A DNA stretch of 64,000 bases from Lachnospiraceae bacterium (GTDB taxonomy: Bacteria; Bacillota; Clostridia; Lachnospirales; Lachnospiraceae), in contig JAFTWC010000042.1 of the NCBI GenBank assembly GCA_017465475.1, positions 21,398 through 85,397 on the forward strand, given 5' to 3'. This document shows, one piece after another, positions 50,203 to 58,130 of the stretch (positions are counted from its first letter, which is position 1; each line of letters starts with the position of its first letter). The notes under the pieces were generated by a model, which saw only the letters and a program-made list of their open reading frames with translations, was not told the DNA's origin and made no database searches. The position numbers and the translations under genes were made by a program.

Positions 50203-50943
50203 TTACTTTAAAACGAACTCGGTATACGGTGCATACTTCTTTACAAAATCATCGTAATCGCTTTTCTTGGTGGTCCACATAATAACCGGATAGTAGGTAA
50301 CTTTCTCTCGTACCAGTGCCTCAAATAAGGGATTATTGCAGTTAATCTCAAATTCTCCGTCCGCATACCCTACAATGACCGGCGGAAGGATTTGATTCTC
50401 CCGAATTTTTTCTCTCCATGCATTCACCCTGTCTTCAAACACCTCCGGATGCACCTGCCATTTGATTCCTTCTTCCGGTCCGCTGCTACGAACAAACATA
50501 CTAAGCGGCATAGCAAGAGGCCCTAAATAATACCGATCTTCCAGATACAATCCATCGGAAAACGCCTTGTTTTTCCGTTCAAACAGAAGATAGGTGTGAA
50601 TCCATTCCTCCAAAAGACCGGCATCGTTATACTCTTTAGCCGACTGCACTCCTAAGTTAAACTTAAGTTCGTCTCTTCCTTTTTTCTCATATACAATCTT
50701 TTTCACGGTCTCCCTGGAAAGCGCGTATTCCTTTGCCAATTCCGCAACCGACACGCCGTACAGAAACTTGTTCTGTAGCATCCGGTTCCTCTTTCTGTAA
50801 TACTGCTTCTGTCCCGAAACTTCCCCCCAGGGTTTCTCTTGTTCTTCTGCCAAAGGAACATATAAAAGATTCCCGCCGGCATACTTCTGAATTTCTATAA
50901 AAAGTTCGGTTGGAAGTACTTCTTTGGCATTTAAGTAGTTCAT
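50203..50943 (-). CDS. CD3324-type HTH domain fused to a degenerate ParB-like domain
   Basis: A 246-residue fusion. Residues 1-90 match CD3324-family proteins (MNYLNAKEVLPTELFIEIQKY, YYRKRNRMLQNKFLYG, a helix-turn-helix at 68-86). Residues 100-246 are a clear paralogue of the 48734 protein: AKEYNDAGLLEEWIHTYLL and GLYLEDRYYLGPLAMPLSM align without gaps to it. In the ParB-like half the DGRHR motif is replaced (the aligned residues read NNPLF), so nucleotide binding by that motif is unlikely. The start has GGAC/GAGT only, a weak ribosome site. Confidence 0.82.
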   Translation of the reverse strand: MNYLNAKEVLPTELFIEIQKYAGGNLLYVPLAEEQEKPWGEVSGQKQYYRKRNRMLQNKFLYGVSVAELAKEYALSRETVKKIVYEKKGRDELKFNLGVQSAKEYNDAGLLEEWIHTYLLFERKNKAFSDGLYLEDRYYLGPLAMPLSMFVRSSGPEEGIKWQVHPEVFEDRVNAWREKIRENQILPPVIVGYADGEFEINCNNPLFEALVREKVTYYPVIMWTTKKSDYDDFVKKYAPYTEFVLK

Positions 50944-50989
50944 CTGTTGTCCACTTCTTTCTATTACTACAAGATAGCTGCACTGTTTC

Positions 50990-51376
50990 CTAATACTTTA
51001 TTACATAATATAGCACATAAACCCAGTTTAATAAACCGTGGAAAATCGCCCAACCGATGGATTGCCACTTGGTATAAGACAGAACCACCGCCAGTGCAAC
51101 ACCTACCGCCGCACCGATATCAATTCCCTTCTCTGTCGTCTTATTAATGACTACTTTCGATTCATGGTGCTGTGTTCCCTTCCCGTAAATCAACTCTTCC
51201 ACCGGTATCTCAAAACATTCTGCCAACGCAGATAAAGTTTCTACATCCGGCTGTGTCTTGCCCTGCTCCCAATTGGAAACCGCCTGTCTCGTCACATGGA
51301 GCTGCTCTGCCAACTGTTCCTGCGTCATCCCCTGCTCTGCTCTTAACTTCTTAATACTTTTCCCTACATTATTCAT
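50990..51376 (-). CDS. Membrane-anchored XRE-family regulator
   Basis: A 128-residue protein. Residues 1-60 are a helix-turn-helix of the XRE/Cro type (IKKLRAEQGMTQEQLAEQL, VTRQAVSNWEQGKTQPD). The C-terminal part holds two hydrophobic helices (about 87-105 and 108-126), so it appears membrane-bound. The ATG at 51376 has AAGGAGG 8 bases upstream; an ATG 6 bases before it is too close. Targets are unknown. A TM-tethered regulator of this type may sense envelope stress (inference). Confidence 0.85.
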   Translation of the reverse strand: MNNVGKSIKKLRAEQGMTQEQLAEQLHVTRQAVSNWEQGKTQPDVETLSALAECFEIPVEELIYGKGTQHHESKVVINKTTEKGIDIGAAVGVALAVVLSYTKWQSIGWAIFHGLLNWVYVLYYVIKY

Positions 51377-51507
51377 ATCCATATCCTCCTTGTGGTTTTT
51401 ACTACCCTTACTATAGCAAACTCCTGCAAAATCGTCACGCAACGGTACGTTGCATTTTGCAATTTTCGGTTGATTAACACAACAATGCAAGTAAGATTAC
51501 CATGCCT

Positions 51508-52326
51508 CTACCTTGTCCCTTCAAAACTTTCTTTTGCTTTTATCGTCGTTTGTCTACGCTTTTCCATTGTCTTTTCAAACACTTCATCCGCAACCTTTGG
51601 AAACTGTTCATGAATCACTTTCGTTCCCACTTCCGTTATACCTCCCTTGGTCGCCACTCTGGAAATCACATCTTCAAAGGAATACTCTTTGTCAATCATC
51701 AACATCCCTGTTCCTACCATGGTATGTAACACCATCTGCACAATCTGTTTTTCTGAAAGCGTCGTATGTTTCTTTGCAGATGCACAAATTTCCTGAAAGA
51801 TTGCCGCGATAAATCCCGGCATACAACTTACCAGTTCAGCCCCCATTCCCATCTCCTGCTCCGGCAGTTCAATCATCATACCCATGCTGGAAAATAACTT
51901 TGTCAAATACTCCTTATCCTTCTCTGTCACCCGCTCGTTATAACATACCAGTGTCTGGGCCTGATTCACCTCTGCCGTCACACTGGGAATCACTTTTGCA
52001 ATTTTGTTGTTGCAAATCTGCTCTATCTGTTCCAACAAAATACTACCGTTTAAGGAAACTAGCAAGGCATCCTTTTTTAAGTACTCCTTGATTTCCAACA
52101 AAACCTCTTTCATATCTACCGGACGAACACACAGAAATACAATATCCGCTTCTGTCGCCAATTCCGGATTACTTTCACATACCGTACATTTGTCCTTCAA
52201 ATGCATAATCTTTTCTATGGTCCGATTTGCCACCAACAGATTCTCTGCCGAAACACATTTACTATTCAAAAACTTTTCCAGAAACATCTTTCCGGTACTC
52301 CCATAACCGATAATACCAATCTTCAT
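51508..52326 (-). CDS. ProC/ComER-like NAD(P)-dependent oxidoreductase
   Basis: A 272-residue protein of the pyrroline-5-carboxylate reductase superfamily. The N-terminal Rossmann motif is IGIIGYGSTGKMFLEKF, followed by ADIVFLCVRP. The C-terminal half has the family helices (GFIAAIFQEICASAKKH, TKGGITEVGTKVIHEQF). The SGSSPAY-type catalytic segment is SCMPGFIA here, so the ComER or ProC-like subclass is uncertain. Start at 52326 has AAGGAG upstream. Substrate unknown. Confidence 0.82.
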   Translation of the reverse strand: MKIGIIGYGSTGKMFLEKFLNSKCVSAENLLVANRTIEKIMHLKDKCTVCESNPELATEADIVFLCVRPVDMKEVLLEIKEYLKKDALLVSLNGSILLEQIEQICNNKIAKVIPSVTAEVNQAQTLVCYNERVTEKDKEYLTKLFSSMGMMIELPEQEMGMGAELVSCMPGFIAAIFQEICASAKKHTTLSEKQIVQMVLHTMVGTGMLMIDKEYSFEDVISRVATKGGITEVGTKVIHEQFPKVADEVFEKTMEKRRQTTIKAKESFEGTR

Positions 52327-52362
52327 CTCTACACTCTCCTTATACAACTCTTTTTGTTTCTC

Positions 52363-53103
52363 TTACAGCATCCGAACCATACCCAGCACCAACAAATGCA
52401 CCGGATAAAATCCGTAATACACATACTTTATCACCTTGTTATACGGTCCTTGCTTTCCGCGATACAGCCAAATCGGTATCAATGCAAACAAAGCAAATGC
52501 CTGTCGCACGATAGAAAACGTATGCCCAAACAAGTTTACTTCATAATAAAATCCGCTCAGAATCTCCACATTAATGTAGTAAAGGCATACCAACTGCCCC
52601 AAAACCTGCCACCACTTCCTCCCCCGGAAGAAATAGAACACAAGCACGGTAAGTACTCCGGCATAATGATAATCCACAAAAGTCACCAGTCCCAGTACAA
52701 ATGCCAGGCACAAGGTTCCGATACAGGTTACAATTCGCAACCACAGCTTTCCCTTTTTCTTTGCCGATTCGTTCAGATACATCAGAAATACCGCAATCAA
52801 AAACGTCCATAACACATTTTGATGTAGCGGATAAAACAAACTGCTTCCCATCACAAGATTGAAGGGAATTTCCGATAGTACCGCAAATAAAAACAGCCGT
52901 CCCACATACTTTTTTAAAGAACGGGTATGGAAGTACCCTTCCACAATCATGAACGCAAAAATCGGATATGCCATTCGTCCGATATCGGTCAGCCAATCAT
53001 TCCCCGGTATCACCGTTGCCCAAAGATGGTCACACAGCATAAATACCATGGCCAGAATATGCAGTGTCATGGATGATATCTCTAATTTTTTCTCGTGATT
53101 CAT
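52363..53103 (-). CDS. TraX-family membrane protein
   Basis: A 246-residue protein with about seven helices that matches the TraX family: LHILAMVFMLCDHLWATVIPG, GRMAYPIFAFMIVEGYFHT, and a C-terminal GFYPVHLLVLGMVRML. TraX of plasmid F acetylates pilin; the chromosomal versions probably have other acyl transfer or membrane roles. GGAGG lies 8 bases before the ATG at 53103. There is no conjugation gene around, so mobile origin is not implied. Confidence 0.85.
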   Translation of the reverse strand: MNHEKKLEISSMTLHILAMVFMLCDHLWATVIPGNDWLTDIGRMAYPIFAFMIVEGYFHTRSLKKYVGRLFLFAVLSEIPFNLVMGSSLFYPLHQNVLWTFLIAVFLMYLNESAKKKGKLWLRIVTCIGTLCLAFVLGLVTFVDYHYAGVLTVLVFYFFRGRKWWQVLGQLVCLYYINVEILSGFYYEVNLFGHTFSIVRQAFALFALIPIWLYRGKQGPYNKVIKYVYYGFYPVHLLVLGMVRML

Positions 53104-53154
53104 CGTTTGTTCCTCCGTCCTCTTCAGCATGTATCCGGAATGTATTTCCCCTTT

Positions 53155-54105
53155 CTAACCAGCTTCCTTCATAGAAAGAACTCTCTTCTCAATCTCCCGA
53201 ATGACCTTTATAAACTCCTCATCTGATTTTCCGGTTGGGTCTTCTAACCCCCAATTATCATCAAAGTCCCGCCCAATGAACGGACAACTCACATTACATC
53301 CCATGGATATTGCAATATCCGGCTCCGGAATATCCGTCATCAACTTAGAATACTGGGTTTTCTCCATGTCGATATCGTACAGTTCTTTCATGATACGAAC
53401 CGCATCCTGATTGATCTGCGGCTTCGTTTCCGTTCCGGCGGAATAACACGTGAAAGCGTCCGACAAATACCTTTTCCCAAAGGCTTCCGCAATCTGACTG
53501 CGGCAGGAATTATGTACGCAGATAAAAGCTACCTTCTTCTTATAAAACGGACACCTTGTTCCGATACATTGCTGATTTTTCCCGCTGAAATCACACTTTA
53601 TCTCTGACGTTTCCAGCGTCACCTCATACTTCTCATTTATAAAATCAACTGCTTCGGAAAAGGCTAAAAAGGCATCCCGCTTACAGCATCGCGGTCCGCC
53701 GACTTCTGCCAAATCCCCCAACGCTTTCGACGTAAACTTCATATGCTCTCCCCAGGTACTATCCGTAGACAGCGGTCCGGTTCCATCGATAATAGAGAGT
53801 GCCGCTCCCATGGAACTCACCGCACCGCACACTCCCCACTGCCCACAGGTTGCTCCCGGCATCTGCACGCCACGACGCATCAATTCTTCCAAGCACTGCG
53901 GCAAATCCAATGCTCCGCCTGCATTATAAAAGGCTGTCAAAAGGGCTGCACCGTCTAAAATGTGATGCTCCGGTCCGTGGATTCTGATAAAATCCTGTTC
54001 TGCAATTTTACAAAAAATCTCAATCGGATTTTTACCTGTTTCCTGTAAACACATCATTATGATGCGTTTGCCTCTCTCTTCCATTGAATAGTCCATATAA
54101 TTCAC
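53155..54105 (-). CDS. DUF5714 domain fused to LMW-phosphatase-type arsenate reductase
   Basis: A 316-residue fusion. Residues 20-190 are a cysteine-rich DUF5714-type domain (HGPEHHILDGAALLTAFYN, CGQWGVCGAVSSMGAALSII, CDFSGKNQQCIGTRCPFY). Residues 192-316 are an ArsC/LMW phosphatase domain: Cys196-x5-Arg202 in ICVHNSCRS, Cys270 and Cys274 in MGCNVSCP, and GLEDPTGKSDE. ArsC reduces arsenate using thiols. I start at a GTG at 54105 with GAGGTGAT upstream; a longer reading to 54264 runs through a terminator. No ars operon is adjacent. Confidence 0.85.
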   Translation of the reverse strand: MNYMDYSMEERGKRIIMMCLQETGKNPIEIFCKIAEQDFIRIHGPEHHILDGAALLTAFYNAGGALDLPQCLEELMRRGVQMPGATCGQWGVCGAVSSMGAALSIIDGTGPLSTDSTWGEHMKFTSKALGDLAEVGGPRCCKRDAFLAFSEAVDFINEKYEVTLETSEIKCDFSGKNQQCIGTRCPFYKKKVAFICVHNSCRSQIAEAFGKRYLSDAFTCYSAGTETKPQINQDAVRIMKELYDIDMEKTQYSKLMTDIPEPDIAISMGCNVSCPFIGRDFDDNWGLEDPTGKSDEEFIKVIREIEKRVLSMKEAG

Positions 54106-54212
54106 TTCTATCACCTCAGAACAATTATAGCATACTCCCCTATATTTTTCAGTATCATTATATTCTTTGTAAAAAATTTTTGTCGTCATCCTCCTTTTCC
54201 CCTCGTCATAAA

Positions 54213-54252
54213 TAAAAAACAACCGAACCGCCTCACAAAGACGGTCCGGCTG
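54213..54252 (-). terminator. Terminator of the XRE regulator at 54302
   Basis: Minus-strand hairpin pairing 54220-54232 with 54240-54252 (two mismatches), followed by TTTTTT (54213-54219). It shows that the ArsC-fusion gene begins after it. Confidence 0.82.
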
Positions 54253-54301
54253 TAACATACACACCTATTTCTCTTTTCAAAATGTTTTATTGCCCACGTA
54301 A

Positions 54302-54889
54302 TTAATTCAAGAACACATGCATCAGCAGTCCGATTAACACACAAACAGCCACCGCAACCGCAGCACTTCCGAGCACCAAAAGAACCTTCTGGTACGGACG
54401 CTTGCCGATCTCCCGCTGCTTCTGAATCTCATCCAACCGTTTCCCTTCGGCAAATGCCACGATTTCTTTGTAGGTCTGAATATCGTTGTCCTTTTTTATC
54501 TTCTCCACCTTAAGGGCAAAATACATGGTTACCGCAAAAATAACGCCCCACGGAATAAAGCCCAAATTTCCCAGCCAACGTACCAACGGAACTACCGATA
54601 CCAGCATTACCACAAACAATACGGTAAGAATTGTACCGTATTGTTTCAACTTTGTTACTTCTTCTTTTTTGATTTCTTCTCTCATTCTGTCAATATCTCC
54701 TTTGATTAGTTTGTCAAGTGAGATATGAAAGACTTCGCTCAGCAGTACCAAACTATTCACGTCCGGATAGCTTTTATCGTTTTCCCAGTTGGAAATGGTT
54801 TGTCTGGAAACATATACCCGTTCCGCTAATTCCTCCTGAGATAAGTTTTCCTCCTGACGACAGTTCTTAATTTGTTTTCCGAGTTCCAT
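54302..54889 (-). CDS. Membrane-anchored XRE-family regulator
   Basis: A 195-residue protein: XRE/Cro helix-turn-helix at 1-65 (LGKQIKNCRQEENLSQEEL, SRQTISNWENDKSYPDV), a linker helix, then two transmembrane helices at about residues 86-125 and a third near 175-193. AAGGAGGT lies 6 bases before the ATG at 54889. Its architecture parallels that of the shorter protein at 50990. Targets are unknown; it has its own terminator. Confidence 0.87.
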   Translation of the reverse strand: MELGKQIKNCRQEENLSQEELAERVYVSRQTISNWENDKSYPDVNSLVLLSEVFHISLDKLIKGDIDRMREEIKKEEVTKLKQYGTILTVLFVVMLVSVVPLVRWLGNLGFIPWGVIFAVTMYFALKVEKIKKDNDIQTYKEIVAFAEGKRLDEIQKQREIGKRPYQKVLLVLGSAAVAVAVCVLIGLLMHVFLN

Positions 54890-55012
54890 CCCGTCACCTC
54901 CTTGCACTCTCATACTAATCAAAACGTCGGATTCCGGCTATCAAAAACCGTTGACATCGGGCACATTTACGGTGTCAAAATGCTTTGACATAGCGTAAAA
55001 CCGCCTATTCCC

Positions 55013-55675
55013 TTAGATTTTCAGTAGCTTCACAATTTGTTGTTCCTTCGCGTCAGGCAACACTTCTTTTACCCTGTCCATCATCTTCTGCTTAGATACC
55101 TCAGGGTCCGTAACATAAGCCGAAGCAATAAAATCATACCCGAAGAAATGCTCCGGCGTTGTATACTGCGCAATTCCCCAACCGTAAGGCTTCCCGAATT
55201 TATCTTTCGCATAAACAAAATCCGCGACACAAACATAGCCCTGCATTTGAAGACGTGTCATGATGGTATCAAAACCCTTGTTGCCTCCCTTACAATAATT
55301 CCGAATCTTTTTCAGTTCCTTTGACAGAATCACTTCATGCTCCGCAATCGCGTCGAACAAGTCCTTATCTTTGTAAAATGCCAAACCATCCTCATAGCGG
55401 GCATCAAAATCGTAACCGTCCCTACGGTAGTTTACAAAGTCGGGAATCCATTCTTTGCTGACAAATCCCGCTTTTCCGTTAAAAAATTTCCCGTAAATAC
55501 ACCTACCGCTTTTCGCAACAGGACCTTTCCATTCCCAAGGCCCCTCCTTGTAGGTAAACCAAAGATCAGGAGGACACATCTCCTCCACGGAATAACCCGG
55601 TATCCCGTTCTTAAAAAACGGGAGAAAACCATATTCCTCTACCTTATTTAGCAGATCATCCGCATTATAAATCAT
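55013..55675 (-). CDS. AlkZ-related protein
   Basis: A 220-residue soluble protein that I match by recall to a group annotated as AlkZ-related in Lachnospiraceae (DNA glycosylase of the winged-helix AlkZ/AlkX type). Characteristic stretches are PWEWKGPVAKSGRCIYGKF, FVSKEWIPDFVNYRRDGYDF, and GNKGFDTIMTRLQMQGYVCVAD. The relation suggests DNA-damage base excision, but no AlkZ QxQ-type motif is certain here. It is the first gene of the run of small enzymes leading left. Confidence 0.68.
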   Translation of the reverse strand: MIYNADDLLNKVEEYGFLPFFKNGIPGYSVEEMCPPDLWFTYKEGPWEWKGPVAKSGRCIYGKFFNGKAGFVSKEWIPDFVNYRRDGYDFDARYEDGLAFYKDKDLFDAIAEHEVILSKELKKIRNYCKGGNKGFDTIMTRLQMQGYVCVADFVYAKDKFGKPYGWGIAQYTTPEHFFGYDFIASAYVTDPEVSKQKMMDRVKEVLPDAKEQQIVKLLKI

Positions 55676-55699
55676 ATGTCCACCGCCTTTTCATTGAAC

Positions 55700-56392
55700 T
55701 TAATCTTCTATCGCAAGCAACGCCGCTTTTGTCGCATGAATCTGCGTCGTATCAAACACCGGTAACGCTGTATCCTCCTGTCCGATTAGCAAACCGATTT
55801 CCGTACAACCTAAAATCACTCCTTGGGCTCCATCTCTTTGTAAGCTCTCTATTACGGAGACAAACTTCTGCTTCGATTGCTCCGAAATGATTCCGAGACA
55901 CAATTCCTTATAGATTACATCATTTACGGTGGTGATTCCCTCCTCATCCGGAATCAGCACATCAATCCCGGCTTCGATTAACTTACTTTTGTAAAACTCC
56001 TGTGTCATTGTATATTTTGTACCAAGAAGTCCCACCTTTGTAATTCCGTGTTTCCTTAACTCATCCGCCGTTGCTTCCGCGATATGTATTACAGGAATCG
56101 AAATTTCCCGCTGAACCTCCGAAGCCACCTTATGCATTGTATTGGTGCATATTACAATAAAATCCGCGCCTGCTTTTTCTAAATTGACCGCAGCCTGCGA
56201 AAGCACCTGCGCGCTCTTGTCCCATTCACCTTTTGCCTGATACTCTTCAATTTCCGCAAAGTCCACACTATAAAGAAGCACCTTTGCCGAGTGTAAGCCT
56301 CCCAGTTTCCTCTTTACGGTTTCATTTACAATTTGATAATAAGTAACCGTGCTCTCCCAACTCATTCCGCCGATTAAACCGATTGTTTTCAT
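55700..56392 (-). CDS. Aspartate/glutamate racemase family protein
   Basis: A 230-residue cofactor-independent racemase. Two catalytic cysteines are visible: CTNTMHK near residue 83 and LGCTEIGLL near residue 195. The N-terminus GLIGGMSWESTVTYY is typical of the YgeA/aspartate racemase group. It interconverts D and L forms of an amino acid in the cytosol; the exact substrate is unknown. It lies 24 bases after the GNAT gene. Confidence 0.9.
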   Translation of the reverse strand: MKTIGLIGGMSWESTVTYYQIVNETVKRKLGGLHSAKVLLYSVDFAEIEEYQAKGEWDKSAQVLSQAAVNLEKAGADFIVICTNTMHKVASEVQREISIPVIHIAEATADELRKHGITKVGLLGTKYTMTQEFYKSKLIEAGIDVLIPDEEGITTVNDVIYKELCLGIISEQSKQKFVSVIESLQRDGAQGVILGCTEIGLLIGQEDTALPVFDTTQIHATKAALLAIED

Positions 56393-56416
56393 CTTTTTAT
56401 CCTCCCGTTTTTCCTG

Positions 56417-56869
56417 TCACAACTTATACTGCATAAAATTTCCGTTCTTTACAAACCCGAAATCCGAATATAATAACACTCCCATGTCGGACGCCGTAAT
56501 CTGCACTGTTCCGCAACCGTATTGTTTGGCTTCTTCCACAACTCTCGCAAGCAATTCTTTTGCAATACCTTTTCTGCGATATCCTTCCAAAGTATACATA
56601 GACGAAAGCAGACCTATCTTTCCGTTCGGACAACCGAAATACGGTGGCTTCTCTACAAAGGACATGCCGCTGGTTCCAACAATGAGGTCTCCATCCATAG
56701 CCAACCACGAAACAAATGAACCGTCTGCCATATGCCGGTTATAATAATCCAACAGTGCCGGCTTCAAATCAATGTCTTCCGTTGCACCTTCTTCTCTTAA
56801 CTGACAAATACGCAGTTCGATAAACGTATCCAATTCATTTTCAGTTAATCTTTTATAGTGAATCGACAT
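56417..56869 (-). CDS. GNAT acetyltransferase
   Basis: A 150-residue acyltransferase. The acetyl-CoA loop (motif A) is YTLEGYRRKGIAKELLARVV with the RRKGIA pattern, followed by TVQITASDMGVLLYSDFGFV (motif B). It is a stand-alone GNAT with an unknown amine substrate. It is 24 bases after the MBL gene. Confidence 0.88.
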   Translation of the reverse strand: MSIHYKRLTENELDTFIELRICQLREEGATEDIDLKPALLDYYNRHMADGSFVSWLAMDGDLIVGTSGMSFVEKPPYFGCPNGKIGLLSSMYTLEGYRRKGIAKELLARVVEEAKQYGCGTVQITASDMGVLLYSDFGFVKNGNFMQYKL

Positions 56870-56893
56870 TTTCGCTCCTCCACAAATTTAAAT

Positions 56894-57487
56894 TCATTCC
56901 AACATTTTCTCATTCGCATGAGCATAATAAACTACTTTCGGCTCGTAACTCATGACCAGCGCCCAGTCCTCTTTCAGTTTTCCATTTTCCTCATATGCCC
57001 CAAGGTACTCCATGGGTTCCAAATCTCCCACAAAGCAAGTTCCATCGTCCAACAGCAAAGCTACACTGTCTTCACTGTGGCTGGTTGTAGAAATGATTTC
57101 ACCTTCAATTCCAAAACTTTTAAGGAACGTCCTGCTTTCCTCACAGGTAATCACCGTCGCTTCCTCTTTGCAAATCGGCTCATATTCCAACCATTTCTCC
57201 CTTGCAAAAATCTCATCGGAGAACCCCACATACTCCCGCTGCACATCCACCAAAAGAAGCTTCACACCTTGCTTCATCAGCTCACTTACAAGGCCCATAT
57301 GGTCCGGATGATAATGGGTTGCCAAAACATAAGTAATATCTTTCAGACTAATATTCTGCCGTTTGATTTCTTTGTAAAACAATGGCAAAGTCCCGGCGTA
57401 ATCAGTATCTACAAGTAAATTCCCTCTAGTTCCACGGATAAAGAACGTATTTGTGTTGCCGTATTTTAATCTACTTACTATTTCCAT
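56894..57487 (-). CDS. MBL-fold metallo-hydrolase
   Basis: A 197-residue metallo-beta-lactamase-fold protein. The metal motif is ATHYHPDHMGL, with a later His in STTSHSEDSVAL and FVGDLEPM carrying an acidic ligand. The substrate is unknown. The ATG at 57487 has GGTGAG upstream; a longer reading would begin inside the hairpin at 57516. Confidence 0.88.
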   Translation of the reverse strand: MEIVSRLKYGNTNTFFIRGTRGNLLVDTDYAGTLPLFYKEIKRQNISLKDITYVLATHYHPDHMGLVSELMKQGVKLLLVDVQREYVGFSDEIFAREKWLEYEPICKEEATVITCEESRTFLKSFGIEGEIISTTSHSEDSVALLLDDGTCFVGDLEPMEYLGAYEENGKLKEDWALVMSYEPKVVYYAHANEKMLE

Positions 57488-57515
57488 ATCATTCTCACCA
57501 TCCAAATAACAGTCC

Positions 57516-57544
57516 GGCAGGTAACCTCGGTTACCTGCCTTTTT
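57516..57544 (+). terminator. Perfect 11-bp hairpin with T-run on the opposite strand
   Basis: Perfect 11-bp arms (57516-57526 and 57529-57539, 2-base loop) followed by TTTTT on the plus strand only. All flanking genes are on the minus strand. On that strand it has no T-tract and lies just downstream of the Nudix stop and 29 bases upstream of the MBL start. Confidence 0.6.
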
Positions 57545-57554
57545 GACCACTTCT

Positions 57555-58019
57555 TTACAAACAATACAACGAATACGGCCCGTGCTTTGTACTTCCGTTA
57601 TACTCCTCTTTGTGCAGTCCGGTTTCCTTCTTCACCGCACTTTCAATCAGCTTTTTCGTAAGTTCCGGTACATCTTCCCGTGTCAATGCTTCTTCCACAT
57701 CAAGCCACAACACTTCACTGTTCTCATCATGGTCAGAGGTTGCCTCGCCGGACACATATTCCGCACGGAACGCAATGTACCAATCGTGCATGTTAAACCG
57801 GATTCCGATGATATCCAGTGGTTTCACCGTCACCTTCGTCTCTTCCATATACTCCCGTACCAGTGCCTCCTGTGGCGTTTCGTCCACATTCACATAACCT
57901 CCCGGTACAATCAAAAGCCCCTTTCCTCCACCATAAGTATGGCGCGCAAGAAGAACTTTGTTATCTTTGATTACCACTCCGGTGACGCTTTGTCCCCAGT
58001 TTGTCGTTCCGTTTTCCAT
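57555..58019 (-). CDS. Nudix hydrolase
   Basis: A 154-residue Nudix protein that cleaves a nucleoside diphosphate linked to another group. The Nudix box GGYVNVDETPQEALVREYMEE spans about residues 36-56 with the REXXEE core. The substrate is unknown. GAGGAT precedes the ATG at 58019. It is separated from the polysaccharide deacetylase gene by 111 bases that include a hairpin. Confidence 0.92.
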   Translation of the reverse strand: MENGTTNWGQSVTGVVIKDNKVLLARHTYGGGKGLLIVPGGYVNVDETPQEALVREYMEETKVTVKPLDIIGIRFNMHDWYIAFRAEYVSGEATSDHDENSEVLWLDVEEALTREDVPELTKKLIESAVKKETGLHKEEYNGSTKHGPYSLYCL

Positions 58020-58077
58020 AGTAAAATCCTCACATCAAATTTATCGCTCTAACTTACCCTATACGAGATGTTTTGAC

Positions 58078-58105
58078 ATGGGCAAGAGTTTTTCCTCTTG
58101 CCCAT
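58078..58105. terminator. Hairpin between the deacetylase and Nudix genes
   Basis: Perfect 11-bp arms ATGGGCAAGAG (58078-58088) and CTCTTGCCCAT (58095-58105) with a 6-base loop. Neither strand has a long T-tract, so it may be a weak terminator of the deacetylase or an RNA processing/stability element. Confidence 0.55.
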
Positions 58106-58130
58106 TATATAATTCATCTCATTTTCTTCT

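Noticed and set aside
52363-53103. Conjugative element signalled by TraX
   Set aside because: No relaxase, coupling protein or integrase is near, and chromosomal TraX homologues are common.
54106-54264. Extended N-terminus of the DUF5714-ArsC fusion
   Set aside because: It would place the start codon inside the terminator hairpin at 54213-54252. A GTG with GAGGTG upstream at 54105 is the better start.
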